From: Hallerella sp963629575
GTDB lineage: Bacteria > Fibrobacterota > Fibrobacteria > Fibrobacterales > Fibrobacteraceae
Length of the DNA stretch: 64,000 nt
Assembly (NCBI GenBank): GCA_963629575.1
Contig: CAVGIM010000002.1
Coordinates: 1 to 64,000 of the forward strand
Direction: 5' to 3'
A program made the position numbers and the translations under genes. The notes beneath the pieces are model-generated. The model was not told where the DNA came from. It made no database searches and saw nothing but the letters and a program-made list of their open reading frames with translations. Shown here piece after piece: positions 57,868 to 64,000 of the stretch (position 1 is the stretch's first letter; every line of letters starts with the position of its first letter).

Positions 57868-59040
57868 ATGGAAAACGCAATGCGCCAAGAGAAGCTTTCC
57901 CTAAGCGATTTCGAAAATTTCAATGTGCTCACCCAGCCTCTCGGACGCGTTCCGAATTGGCTTTGCGGAAAGAGCTCCCCGTCTCCGCTCCTTCTGCGCG
58001 TCATGATGATTCTCTTCTTTCTCGCCTTGGGGTATGTCGCCGCCTCGGCAGGAATGGATTTCGAGAATTTTTCGAATAAAAAGTGCATTGCCGCCTTCGC
58101 GGTCGTCACCAACTTCTTGCTGGGATTCTTTCTCAATCAGCTTGTCTTCGTTCCGCGGCTTTTCTTCAAGAAGCGCTTTGCCCTCTTCGTGCTGGTAAAT
58201 TTTTTCTTCACGCTGGAATCGTTCGCCATTCACGATCTTTTTGTCTATTGGGTCTTGGAAAAGAACGGACCGTTTTACGAATCGATCTTCGGGAAGGCTT
58301 CGGCCGTAAACGACTTTGTCCTGTTGCTTGTGTTTCTCGCCATCAGCATTATCGTCTGCGCCTTCAATATCCTTATCCGGCTTGGAGGCATCCACGCCCG
58401 CGATGCCTATCTGAAGCGACTCCAGGAAAACTTCTACCTGCAGGCGGATCTCGCGTTCCTCAAGCAGCAACTGTCGCCGCACTTCCTTTTCAATACGCTG
58501 AACAACATCACCGCGCTGGTCGATATCGACCCGAAGCTCGCACAAAAATCGATGCTCCAGCTGTCTTCGGTGTTGCGGCAAATTTTAAACGAATCCAAGG
58601 AGCAAGAAGTTCCGCTTTCGCAGGAACTGGACGTGCTTTCGAAATACTGCGAACTGGAAAAGCTAAGATTCGGGGACAATATGGATTTTTCGCTGAAAAC
58701 GAGCGTGGAAAATCCCAATGCGAAGATCGCGCCGCTCTTGATGATGCCGCTCATCGAGAACGCGATGAAATATGGTGTCCACCCGAGCAACCCCTGCTAC
58801 ATTTCCATCGACATTTCGGAAGTTCGAAAAAAACTGACGTGCCGAGTAAAGAATTCCGTTTCGCCGCAGACCGCTTCGACAAAGGTGAGCAGCGGAATCG
58901 GGCTTTCCAATTTGAAGCGTCGCCTGAACATGTGCTATCCGGGAAAATACACCTATATCACGAACGCCACGGAAAATTCATACGACTGCGAACTGCAAAT
59001 CGACTTGACAGAACCGATGAAAGCGGGGAGTTTTAACTAG
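57868..59040 (+). CDS. LytS-type sensor histidine kinase
   Basis: A 390-residue kinase with four predicted membrane helices (about 42-180), then a His_kinase domain of the LytS/YehU type. QLSPHFLFNTLNNITALV (phosphorylated His about 212) is followed by the ATPase motifs PLIENAMKYGVHP (N box) and GIGLSNLKRRL (G box). The LytTR response regulator normally beside it is missing; both neighbours are unrelated. The start is the ATG at 57868; TATATT ends 7 bases before it and no Shine-Dalgarno is seen. Confidence 0.9.
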   Translation: MENAMRQEKLSLSDFENFNVLTQPLGRVPNWLCGKSSPSPLLLRVMMILFFLALGYVAASAGMDFENFSNKKCIAAFAVVTNFLLGFFLNQLVFVPRLFFKKRFALFVLVNFFFTLESFAIHDLFVYWVLEKNGPFYESIFGKASAVNDFVLLLVFLAISIIVCAFNILIRLGGIHARDAYLKRLQENFYLQADLAFLKQQLSPHFLFNTLNNITALVDIDPKLAQKSMLQLSSVLRQILNESKEQEVPLSQELDVLSKYCELEKLRFGDNMDFSLKTSVENPNAKIAPLLMMPLIENAMKYGVHPSNPCYISIDISEVRKKLTCRVKNSVSPQTASTKVSSGIGLSNLKRRLNMCYPGKYTYITNATENSYDCELQIDLTEPMKAGSFN

Positions 59041-59058
59041 GCGGTTTTCCGATATCGA

Positions 59059-59958
59059 TTATTTCAACAGCAGACTTTGCCCGCCCAGTTTTAAAACCAC
59101 GGGAGACTGCGGCACTTGAAGGTTTTCTCCTGCTTTCAAAATTCCCTGCCGTAAGAAAACTCCATTTATATCGAAAAGCCGATAAGCCGTTGGACGGGTA
59201 AGACCTTCGACAGTAAATTGACTAAAAGCGATTTGACGTATTTTCAAATGAAATGGGATCGCTCCATTCGGAAGGGAAACGGTTCCGTTACAAGCGCCCA
59301 AAGAGCCGAACTTGACCAGTTTAAATTCACCCGTCTCTCCGGAATCTCCCGAGAGCAACAGGTAAACCGCTGCCGTTTTGGCAAGGCTTTCTTCTTTGGT
59401 TGCGCCGGGTCCCCAACGTTCAAATTTGAATTCACTCCACGGGATATCGACAACAACCATCGAATCCGAGCGGCTTATCTCCGCTTCAAGATTATTTTCG
59501 TAAGAGGAAGAACCATCGGATTCATTTTTCAGTCTCAGCAAAAAATTCATGGAAGCCTGATATTCCAGACAAAATCCATCCCAGCCAGAAATATCGCCCC
59601 CCTCTTGTTCCGAATTCCAGATATTAAAACCTATTCCGACATACGGCTTTCCAGAAATCATTTCTCCATCAGGGGCGGGTTCGCCAAAAATCATTTTTCC
59701 CTGGATGCTTTGATAAGCCTTGACCATCTGCCTAAAGAAATCTCCGAGTTCGTTTTCCTTTATATCCGAAGGCCATTCCCAAGAAGAATTTCCGTCGCTA
59801 AAAGCGTACCAATACCCCGACGATTCATCGGCAGAACCTGTGACGACCCGTCCCACCGAATCCATCGAAGCATCCCACAAAAACGGGTCCTTCACTTCAT
59901 GCGCCCCAAGGGCCATGGGGACGAAAAGCGATAGGATGACAAAAGTTTTCAATTCCAT
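59059..59958 (-). CDS. Secreted protein with a type IX-like C-terminal sorting domain
   Basis: A 299-residue protein with a signal peptide (about 1-18) and a beta-rich middle with Trp/Tyr-rich segments (SGYWYAFSDGNSSWEWP, GDISGWDGFCLEY), like a carbohydrate-binding jelly roll. The C-terminal 70 residues contain TAYRLFDINGVFLRQGILKAGENL and end VLKLGGQSLLLK. This matches the T9SS C-terminal domain used for surface export in Fibrobacter and Bacteroidetes. The resemblance is by eye. It probably sits on the cell surface or is released and binds glycans. Confidence 0.8.
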   Translation of the reverse strand: MELKTFVILSLFVPMALGAHEVKDPFLWDASMDSVGRVVTGSADESSGYWYAFSDGNSSWEWPSDIKENELGDFFRQMVKAYQSIQGKMIFGEPAPDGEMISGKPYVGIGFNIWNSEQEGGDISGWDGFCLEYQASMNFLLRLKNESDGSSSYENNLEAEISRSDSMVVVDIPWSEFKFERWGPGATKEESLAKTAAVYLLLSGDSGETGEFKLVKFGSLGACNGTVSLPNGAIPFHLKIRQIAFSQFTVEGLTRPTAYRLFDINGVFLRQGILKAGENLQVPQSPVVLKLGGQSLLLK

Positions 59959-60014
59959 ATTTTCCCCCGATAAAGGATGTTCTACAAGATAGCCTTTCTC
60001 CCGCCAAAATGCAG

Positions 60015-60040
60015 GAATGCCCCGGCAAGCCGGGGCATTC
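60015..60040 (-). terminator. Hairpin after rplT
   Basis: A perfect 11-bp stem GAATGCCCCGG/CCGGGGCATTC with a 4-base loop follows rplT. There is only a weak T stretch after it on the minus strand, so it is a likely but not classic terminator. Confidence 0.65.
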
Positions 60041-60062
60041 TTCGAGAACCTTTTCTCTTCGG

Positions 60063-60416
60063 TTAAGCCTGGGCCTTCACCTGCGCGACGACGGCGGCAA
60101 ACGCTTCCGGGTCGCTCACGGCGAGATCGGCAAGGACCTTGCGGTTGATGCTGATGTTCGCCTTGGACAGCAAGTGGATGAACTGGCTGTAGCTCAAGTC
60201 AAATTCACGCACCGCAGCGTTGAGACGGGTGATCCACAGGGAGCGGAAAGCGCCCTTCTTGTCGCGACGATGAGCGTATGCGTATTGGCCTGCGTGGGCG
60301 ACGGCTTCTTTCGCAAGGCGAAGATTCGACTTGCGGCGGCCGTAGTAACCCTTGGCAGCCTTGAGAATGTTCTTGCGGCGGGCGCGAGAAGGAACTCTAG
60401 TCTTAGAACGTGGCAT
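60063..60416 (-). CDS. rplT: 50S ribosomal protein L20
   Basis: A 117-residue basic protein with the L20 N-terminal extension (MPRSKTRVPSRARRKNILKAAKGYYGRRK) that threads into 23S rRNA, followed by the helical domain (FRSLWITRLNAAVREFDLSYSQFI). The length is normal. It is the third gene of infC-rpmI-rplT, the standard bacterial order, where L20 often represses the operon by binding its message. Confidence 0.98.
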   Translation of the reverse strand: MPRSKTRVPSRARRKNILKAAKGYYGRRKSNLRLAKEAVAHAGQYAYAHRRDKKGAFRSLWITRLNAAVREFDLSYSQFIHLLSKANISINRKVLADLAVSDPEAFAAVVAQVKAQA

Positions 60417-60430
60417 TCTTACCTCTCCTG

Positions 60431-60628
60431 TTAAGCTTTGACAAGCAGACGCTTGACTCTGTATTCATCGGATTTTTTGATGGTTCCAGCCTTGCGCAGA
60501 TTGCGCTTGCGCTTTGTCGTCATCTTGGTAAGAATGTGGCGCAGACCAGCGCGCTTGAACTTCACGTGGCCGCTGCCGGTCACGCGGAAGCGCTTCTTGG
60601 CACCACCGTGCGTTTTCATCTTAGGCAT
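60431..60628 (-). CDS. rpmI: 50S ribosomal protein L35
   Basis: A 65-residue protein with the L35 pattern MPKMKTHGGAKKRFRVTGSGHVK and a Lys/Arg-rich second half ending RVKRLLVKA. It overlaps infC by 8 bases and precedes rplT by 14 bases, so translation of the three is probably coupled. Confidence 0.98.
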   Translation of the reverse strand: MPKMKTHGGAKKRFRVTGSGHVKFKRAGLRHILTKMTTKRKRNLRKAGTIKKSDEYRVKRLLVKA

Positions 60629-61259
60629 TGTTTACCTCTTGGGTTTGTTGTTTAGCCTCACCTGCTGCCTTTGGCTCGGTTGCGGGCTTTTGCGCTGCGG
60701 CCTTTTGGGCGGCACCGCGCTTAGGACCGTAGATGTAGAGAAGCGTGTTCCCTTCCATCCGCGAATCCGTTTCCAATTCGCCGACGTCCGCCAAGTCCTG
60801 CTTGGCGCGTTCCATCAGCCGGCGACCGTAATCCATGTGCGCCATTTCGCGTCCACGGAACTGCATAATCAGACGGACTTTCATGCCATCTTCGAGGAAG
60901 CCGCGCATCTGCTTGACACGATACAGATAGTCGTTCTCGGCGGTCTTCGGGTGCATCTTGATTTCCTTGAGCTTTACGACATGCTGCTTCGCCTTTGCCG
61001 CCTTGCTGCGCTTGAGCTGTTCGAACTTGTACTTGCCGTAATTGATGATGCGGCAAACGGGAGGCTTCGCGTTCGGCGAAACTTCCACCAGGTCCAGTCC
61101 GGCGTCCTTTGCCATCTGCAAAGCTTTGCGCGTATCAATGATTACCTGCGAGCCGTCATCCTTCACCAAACGGATCGGGGAAATGTGGATGGCCTCGTTG
61201 ATACGGGTTCCGTCCGCGGGACGGTTCGGCATTTGCCGTAGGCGGGGATTGGGATACAA
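60621..61259 (-). CDS. infC: Translation initiation factor IF-3, with a TTG start
   Basis: IF-3 binds the 30S subunit and checks the start codon. The N domain begins NEAIHISPIRLVKDDGSQ; the linker and C domain (KEIKMHPKTAENDYLYR, FRGREMAH) are complete. An extra 30-residue Ala/Gln/Lys tail follows. GAGGT lies eight bases before the TTG at 61259, whereas the ATG at 61232 has no ribosome-binding site, so TTG is preferred. Rare start codons on infC allow IF-3 to repress its own translation (known in E. coli, AUU). Promoter at 61298-61326. Confidence 0.93.
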   Translation of the reverse strand: MYPNPRLRQMPNRPADGTRINEAIHISPIRLVKDDGSQVIIDTRKALQMAKDAGLDLVEVSPNAKPPVCRIINYGKYKFEQLKRSKAAKAKQHVVKLKEIKMHPKTAENDYLYRVKQMRGFLEDGMKVRLIMQFRGREMAHMDYGRRLMERAKQDLADVGELETDSRMEGNTLLYIYGPKRGAAQKAAAQKPATEPKAAGEAKQQTQEVNNA

Positions 61260-61297
61260 GTTGTGCTACCTCGTGAAGATGGTTGATTTTGGCGAAA

Positions 61298-61326
61298 AAT
61301 TTAGCAAATCTCTGTAAAAAGTTCAA
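61298..61326 (-). promoter_or_regulatory. Promoter of infC-rpmI-rplT
   Basis: On the minus strand, TTGAAC (61321-61326) and TAAATT (61298-61303) have 17-base spacing. The predicted leader before the TTG start is about 30 nt. Confidence 0.7.
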
Positions 61327-61345
61327 CTTTTCTGCAAGTTCCCCC

Positions 61346-61374
61346 TTTGGAAATCGCGCTTTTTTTTGTATAAT
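61346..61374 (+). promoter_or_regulatory. Promoter of tRNA-Gly
   Basis: A perfect TATAAT (61369-61374) lies 11 bases before the tRNA, directly preceded by TG. The -35 at 17-base spacing, TTTGGA, is poor, so the -10 region carries the call. Confidence 0.6.
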
Positions 61375-61384
61375 TGGAATCGCT

Positions 61385-61456
61385 GCGGCGGTAGCTCAAT
61401 GGTAGAGCTTTAGCCTTCCAAGCTAATGGTTGCCGGTTCGATCCCGGTCCGCCGCT
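61385..61456 (+). tRNA. tRNA-Gly (UCC anticodon)
   Basis: A 72-nt tRNA: acceptor GCGGCGG (61385-61391) pairs with CCGCCGC (61449-61455). The anticodon stem TTAGC/GCTAA holds the loop CTTCCAA with anticodon TCC. The T-loop GGTTCGATCCC is normal. CCA is not encoded. It stands alone between infC and fabV. Confidence 0.97.
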
Positions 61457-61458
61457 CT

Positions 61459-61488
61459 AAGAACTCCGATTTTTCGGAGTTCTTTTTT
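61459..61488 (+). terminator. Terminator after tRNA-Gly
   Basis: An 11-bp perfect stem AAGAACTCCGA/TCGGAGTTCTT (61459-61469 and 61474-61484) is followed by T residues. Confidence 0.92.
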
Positions 61489-61531
61489 ACTTTAGCCTCC
61501 ACATACAGTTTGTCCTTGATTTTTTAAAGCG

Positions 61532-61562
61532 AAAAACCGCCCTTGCCGGACGGTTTTTTTCG
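61532..61562 (-). terminator. Terminator after fabV
   Basis: A hairpin with arms AAAAACCGCCC and GGACGGTTTTT flanked by A and T runs lies 17 bases after the fabV stop. It can also stop plus-strand read-through from tRNA-Gly. Confidence 0.8.
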
Positions 61563-61578
61563 CAAATTTTCGACGATG

Positions 61579-62772
61579 CTAGATCGTGTCCATCCGTTCG
61601 ACATCCTTGTCGTAGTCGATGCCTTCGATGTCGAAACCGTTCGTCGCAAGAAAATCGTGACGGTAGCCTTCGATGTCTCCGAGTTCCGCGATGTTGTCCT
61701 CGTTCACTATGGGCATGAACTTCGCGACTTCGTCCTGGACCTTCGGGTCAAGTTCCAGTTCGTCGATGCGGATGCGGTGCTCGTCGTCGGTCGGCACAGG
61801 CTTTCCCGTGTAGAGGCGTTCCGCAAAAAGGCGTTCCATCTGCTCAATGCAGCCTTCGTGCGTGCCGTTCCGCTTCATGATCTTGAAGAGAATGGAAATG
61901 TAGAGCGGAATCAGCGGAATGACCGCCGAGGAACGCGTCACAAGCCCCTTGTTCACGGAGATGTACGCTTCGCCGCGAAGGGATTTCGAGAGTTCCGCGT
62001 CGAGTTCGCGAGCGGTCCGCTCGATGTCCTTCTTGGCCGCTCCGATGGTGCCGTCGCGGTAAATAGCGTGCGTGTAGGTCGGTCCGATGTAGGAATAGGC
62101 GACCGTCTTGACGCCTTCGGCGAGAACGCCCGCTTCGGAAAGCTGATGAATCCAGCGCGCCCAGTCTTCGCCGCCCATGACCTTCACCGTCTGTCGCTTT
62201 TCCTCTTCGTTTGCGACTTCCGCCGTGATGATGGAGAACTTGCCTGTGACGACATCCATCGTCGCGCCGGAGAAGGTCTTTTCGAGAGGCTTCAGCACGC
62301 TGCGATATTTTTCGCCCGTGACCGGATCGACGCGAACCGCGCTTGCCACGCTGTAAATCACCAGGTCGAACTTTCCGAACTGTTTGGAAGCTTCGATGAC
62401 CTGAGTCCGCATTTCGTCGGAGAAGGCGTCGCCGTTGAACGTCACGCAGCCGAGACCCTTGGCCTTCGCGGCACGGTCAAAAGCCATGTTGTTGTACCAG
62501 CCGGGAGTCCCGCTCTTCGATTCGGTTCCTTCCCTTTCGAACGAGACGCCGATTGTGTTCGCTCCGCATTCAAAAGCCGCCGCGATTCGGCTCGCAAGAC
62601 CGTAACCCGTGGAACATCCCAGAACAAGGACATTTTTTGGAGCGTTCGGAAGCTTGCCTCGGGATGCCGCTTTCTTTTCCACGTAGGCTATTTGATGCTC
62701 GACATCCTTGGCGCATCCCTGCGGATGAGCGTTGATGCAGATGTTGCTGCGAATGAGAGGCTTGATTATCAT
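61579..62772 (-). CDS. fabV: Trans-2-enoyl-ACP/CoA reductase FabV
   Basis: An NADH-dependent enoyl reductase of 397 residues, the usual FabV size, catalysing the last step of fatty-acid elongation. It has VLVLGCSTGYGLASRIAAAF (NAD-binding, about 46-65), VIYSVASAVR and the active-site Tyr-x8-Lys in YRDGTIGAAKKDIERT. FabV enzymes resist triclosan, unlike FabI. The start at 62772 (MIIKPLIRSNI) overlaps the fabF stop by ATGA. No FabI or FabK is in the window. Confidence 0.95.
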   Translation of the reverse strand: MIIKPLIRSNICINAHPQGCAKDVEHQIAYVEKKAASRGKLPNAPKNVLVLGCSTGYGLASRIAAAFECGANTIGVSFEREGTESKSGTPGWYNNMAFDRAAKAKGLGCVTFNGDAFSDEMRTQVIEASKQFGKFDLVIYSVASAVRVDPVTGEKYRSVLKPLEKTFSGATMDVVTGKFSIITAEVANEEEKRQTVKVMGGEDWARWIHQLSEAGVLAEGVKTVAYSYIGPTYTHAIYRDGTIGAAKKDIERTARELDAELSKSLRGEAYISVNKGLVTRSSAVIPLIPLYISILFKIMKRNGTHEGCIEQMERLFAERLYTGKPVPTDDEHRIRIDELELDPKVQDEVAKFMPIVNEDNIAELGDIEGYRHDFLATNGFDIEGIDYDKDVERMDTI

Positions 62773-64000
62773 GGAGAATCCCCTTGAATTGAATCCTTGA
62801 ATTTTTTGATGATGACGACGCCGTTGTGACCACCGAAGCCCAGGGACGCCGATGCCGCACAGTCGATGTTGCCCGAAACGCCTTGGTTCGGAACGTAGTC
62901 CAGGTCGCAAGTTTCGTCCGGATTTTCCAGGTTGATCGTCGCCGGGAAGAAAGAATCCCGGATGGCGAGCGTGCTGATGATCGCTTCGATCGCGCCTGCC
63001 GCTCCGACACAATGCCCGGTCATACTCTTTGTGCTCGAAACCTTGATTTGGTATGCGCGCTTTCCGAGCGCCGCTTTGAGCATCGCCGTTTCGGTCGAAT
63101 CGTTCAGGCGGGTGGAAGTTCCGTGCGCATTGTAATAGTCGATTGTCTCCGGAGAAATTTCCGCATCGTCAATCGCTCGGAGCAGAGCCTTGGCGCACGT
63201 TTCTCCGTCTGGCCGCGGACTCGTGATGTGGTAGGCGTCCGCAGAGGCTCCGTAACCGGCGAGTTCCGCATAGATGTGCGCGCCGCGAGCCTTCGCGTGT
63301 TCGAGATCCTCGAGTACGAGAATCGCGCCGCCCTCTCCCATGACAAAGCCGGAACGGTCCCTGTCGAACGGGCGAGAAGCCTTTTCCGGAGCATCGTTGA
63401 ACTTGTCCGTCAGAGCGTGCATTCCGGCAAAGCTCTTGATGGAAAATTCCGTGATGCCGCTTTCCGATCCGCCGGCAAGGCACACGTCCAAGCGACCCGA
63501 ACGAATCGTGTCGAGCGCAAGTCCAAGCGCATCCGTGCCCGAGGCACAGGCGGTCGCGATGGTCCAGGCGGAACCCGAAATTCCAAGCGCGATGGAAACG
63601 TTTGCCGCAGCTTCGTTCGGAATCAGCTCCGGCATGGCAAGCGGCGAAGCGCGCCGTTTTCCGCTTTCGACATACTTGGAGAAGGACGCGTCGATAATGT
63701 CCATTCCGGAAAGTCCGTTCCCGGCGACGATTCCCGTCTTGTCTCCGGCGAGCTCCTCTTTCGAAAGTTTCGCGTCGGCGACCGCTTCGTTTGCGGCGGC
63801 GAGCAGAAACTGGGTGAACCGCGCCATGCGCCTCGCTTCCTTCGGATCGATTCCGTGCTCTTCGGGAGCGAAGTTCTTTATCTCCGCGGCGATTTTCACC
63901 GGCGAGGAACTCGCATCGAACAAGGTGATAGGTCCGATTCCACAAGCGCCTTTTCGGATGGATTTCCACAGTTCGGGCACCGAGTTTCCGACCGGGGTGA
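62769..64000 (-). CDS. fabF: 3-oxoacyl-ACP synthase II (FabF), 5' end outside the window
   Basis: Condenses malonyl-ACP with acyl-ACP. The visible about 409 residues begin inside the N-terminal motif TPVGNSV at the window edge, so only a few codons are missing. The catalytic triad is present: Cys in TACASGTDAL, His in NAHGTSTRLND and His in SMTGHCVGAAGAIE. FGGHNGVVII closes the protein. The stop overlaps fabV (62769-62772). The rest of the fab operon probably continues beyond 64000. Confidence 0.96.
   Translation of the reverse strand, partial: TPVGNSVPELWKSIRKGACGIGPITLFDASSSPVKIAAEIKNFAPEEHGIDPKEARRMARFTQFLLAAANEAVADAKLSKEELAGDKTGIVAGNGLSGMDIIDASFSKYVESGKRRASPLAMPELIPNEAAANVSIALGISGSAWTIATACASGTDALGLALDTIRSGRLDVCLAGGSESGITEFSIKSFAGMHALTDKFNDAPEKASRPFDRDRSGFVMGEGGAILVLEDLEHAKARGAHIYAELAGYGASADAYHITSPRPDGETCAKALLRAIDDAEISPETIDYYNAHGTSTRLNDSTETAMLKAALGKRAYQIKVSSTKSMTGHCVGAAGAIEAIISTLAIRDSFFPATINLENPDETCDLDYVPNQGVSGNIDCAASASLGFGGHNGVVIIKKFKDSIQGDSP

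Overview
The window comes from a Gram-negative bacterium that most resembles the Fibrobacterota (Fibrobacter or a close relative). The pointers are many outer-envelope lipoproteins, a secreted protein ending in a type IX secretion-like C-terminal domain, menaquinone synthesis by the futalosine route (mqnA), FabV as the enoyl reductase, a carboxyltransferase linked to C4 metabolism, and a moderately GC-rich, tightly packed genome. This placement is inferred from gene content; no 16S comparison could be run. I see no phage, insertion sequence, CRISPR array or clear genomic island.

Layout. 1-4553 is the 5' part of a minus-strand rRNA operon (16S then 23S; the 23S 3' end and any 5S lie outside) with a near-consensus promoter and a 90-base assembly gap inside 16S. 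4910-10010 (minus) is a class A penicillin-binding protein, a lipoprotein and a TSUP permease. A tRNA-Ser with its own promoter and terminator follows. 10271-13532 (minus) holds two phosphatases, RdgB, a protein I do not recognise and a lipoprotein. 13626-15658 (plus) holds cysK and a lipoprotein whose signal peptide is frameshifted in a T7 run. 15667-25602 (minus) is an eight-gene run: ctp-type protease, mlaE, dciA, gyrB, polyprenyl synthase, flavodiiron protein, UvrD helicase and an arginase-like protein. 25681-31886 (minus) holds a carboxyltransferase without a biotin domain, an acetyltransferase, a tiny lipoprotein, HU, an AI-2E-type permease, two related membrane proteins and a zinc-ribbon protein.

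31916-45348 (plus) is a 12-gene block: a CnoX-like protein, an active/inactive M16 peptidase pair, a secreted protein, TrmH, MlaD, HPr, enzyme I, a lytic transglycosylase, an EamA permease, PrmA and HemE. 45353-49048 (minus) holds RNase R, an RgpF-like protein and a decayed reading frame. 49080-51107 has a repeat-bearing intergenic stretch, eda, mqnA (their 3' ends overlap on opposite strands) and a small beta-rich protein. 51181-55105 (minus) is the coupled set clpP-ftsY-lipoprotein-thioredoxin-glycosyltransferase; the last gene is fused to what looks like a signal peptide plus a small beta-barrel. 55268-64000 holds ahcY, a short sigma factor, an orphan LytS-type kinase, a secreted protein, infC-rpmI-rplT, tRNA-Gly, and fabF-fabV (fabF runs off the edge).

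Most of the window is housekeeping. Nothing here is convincingly a new defence or mobile system. The best leads are the glycosyltransferase/barrel fusion, the pair of double-anchored sensor-like proteins, the biotin-less carboxyltransferase, the homopolymer frameshift, and several first genes whose -10-like hexamer sits 6-7 bases before the start codon, as in leaderless messages.
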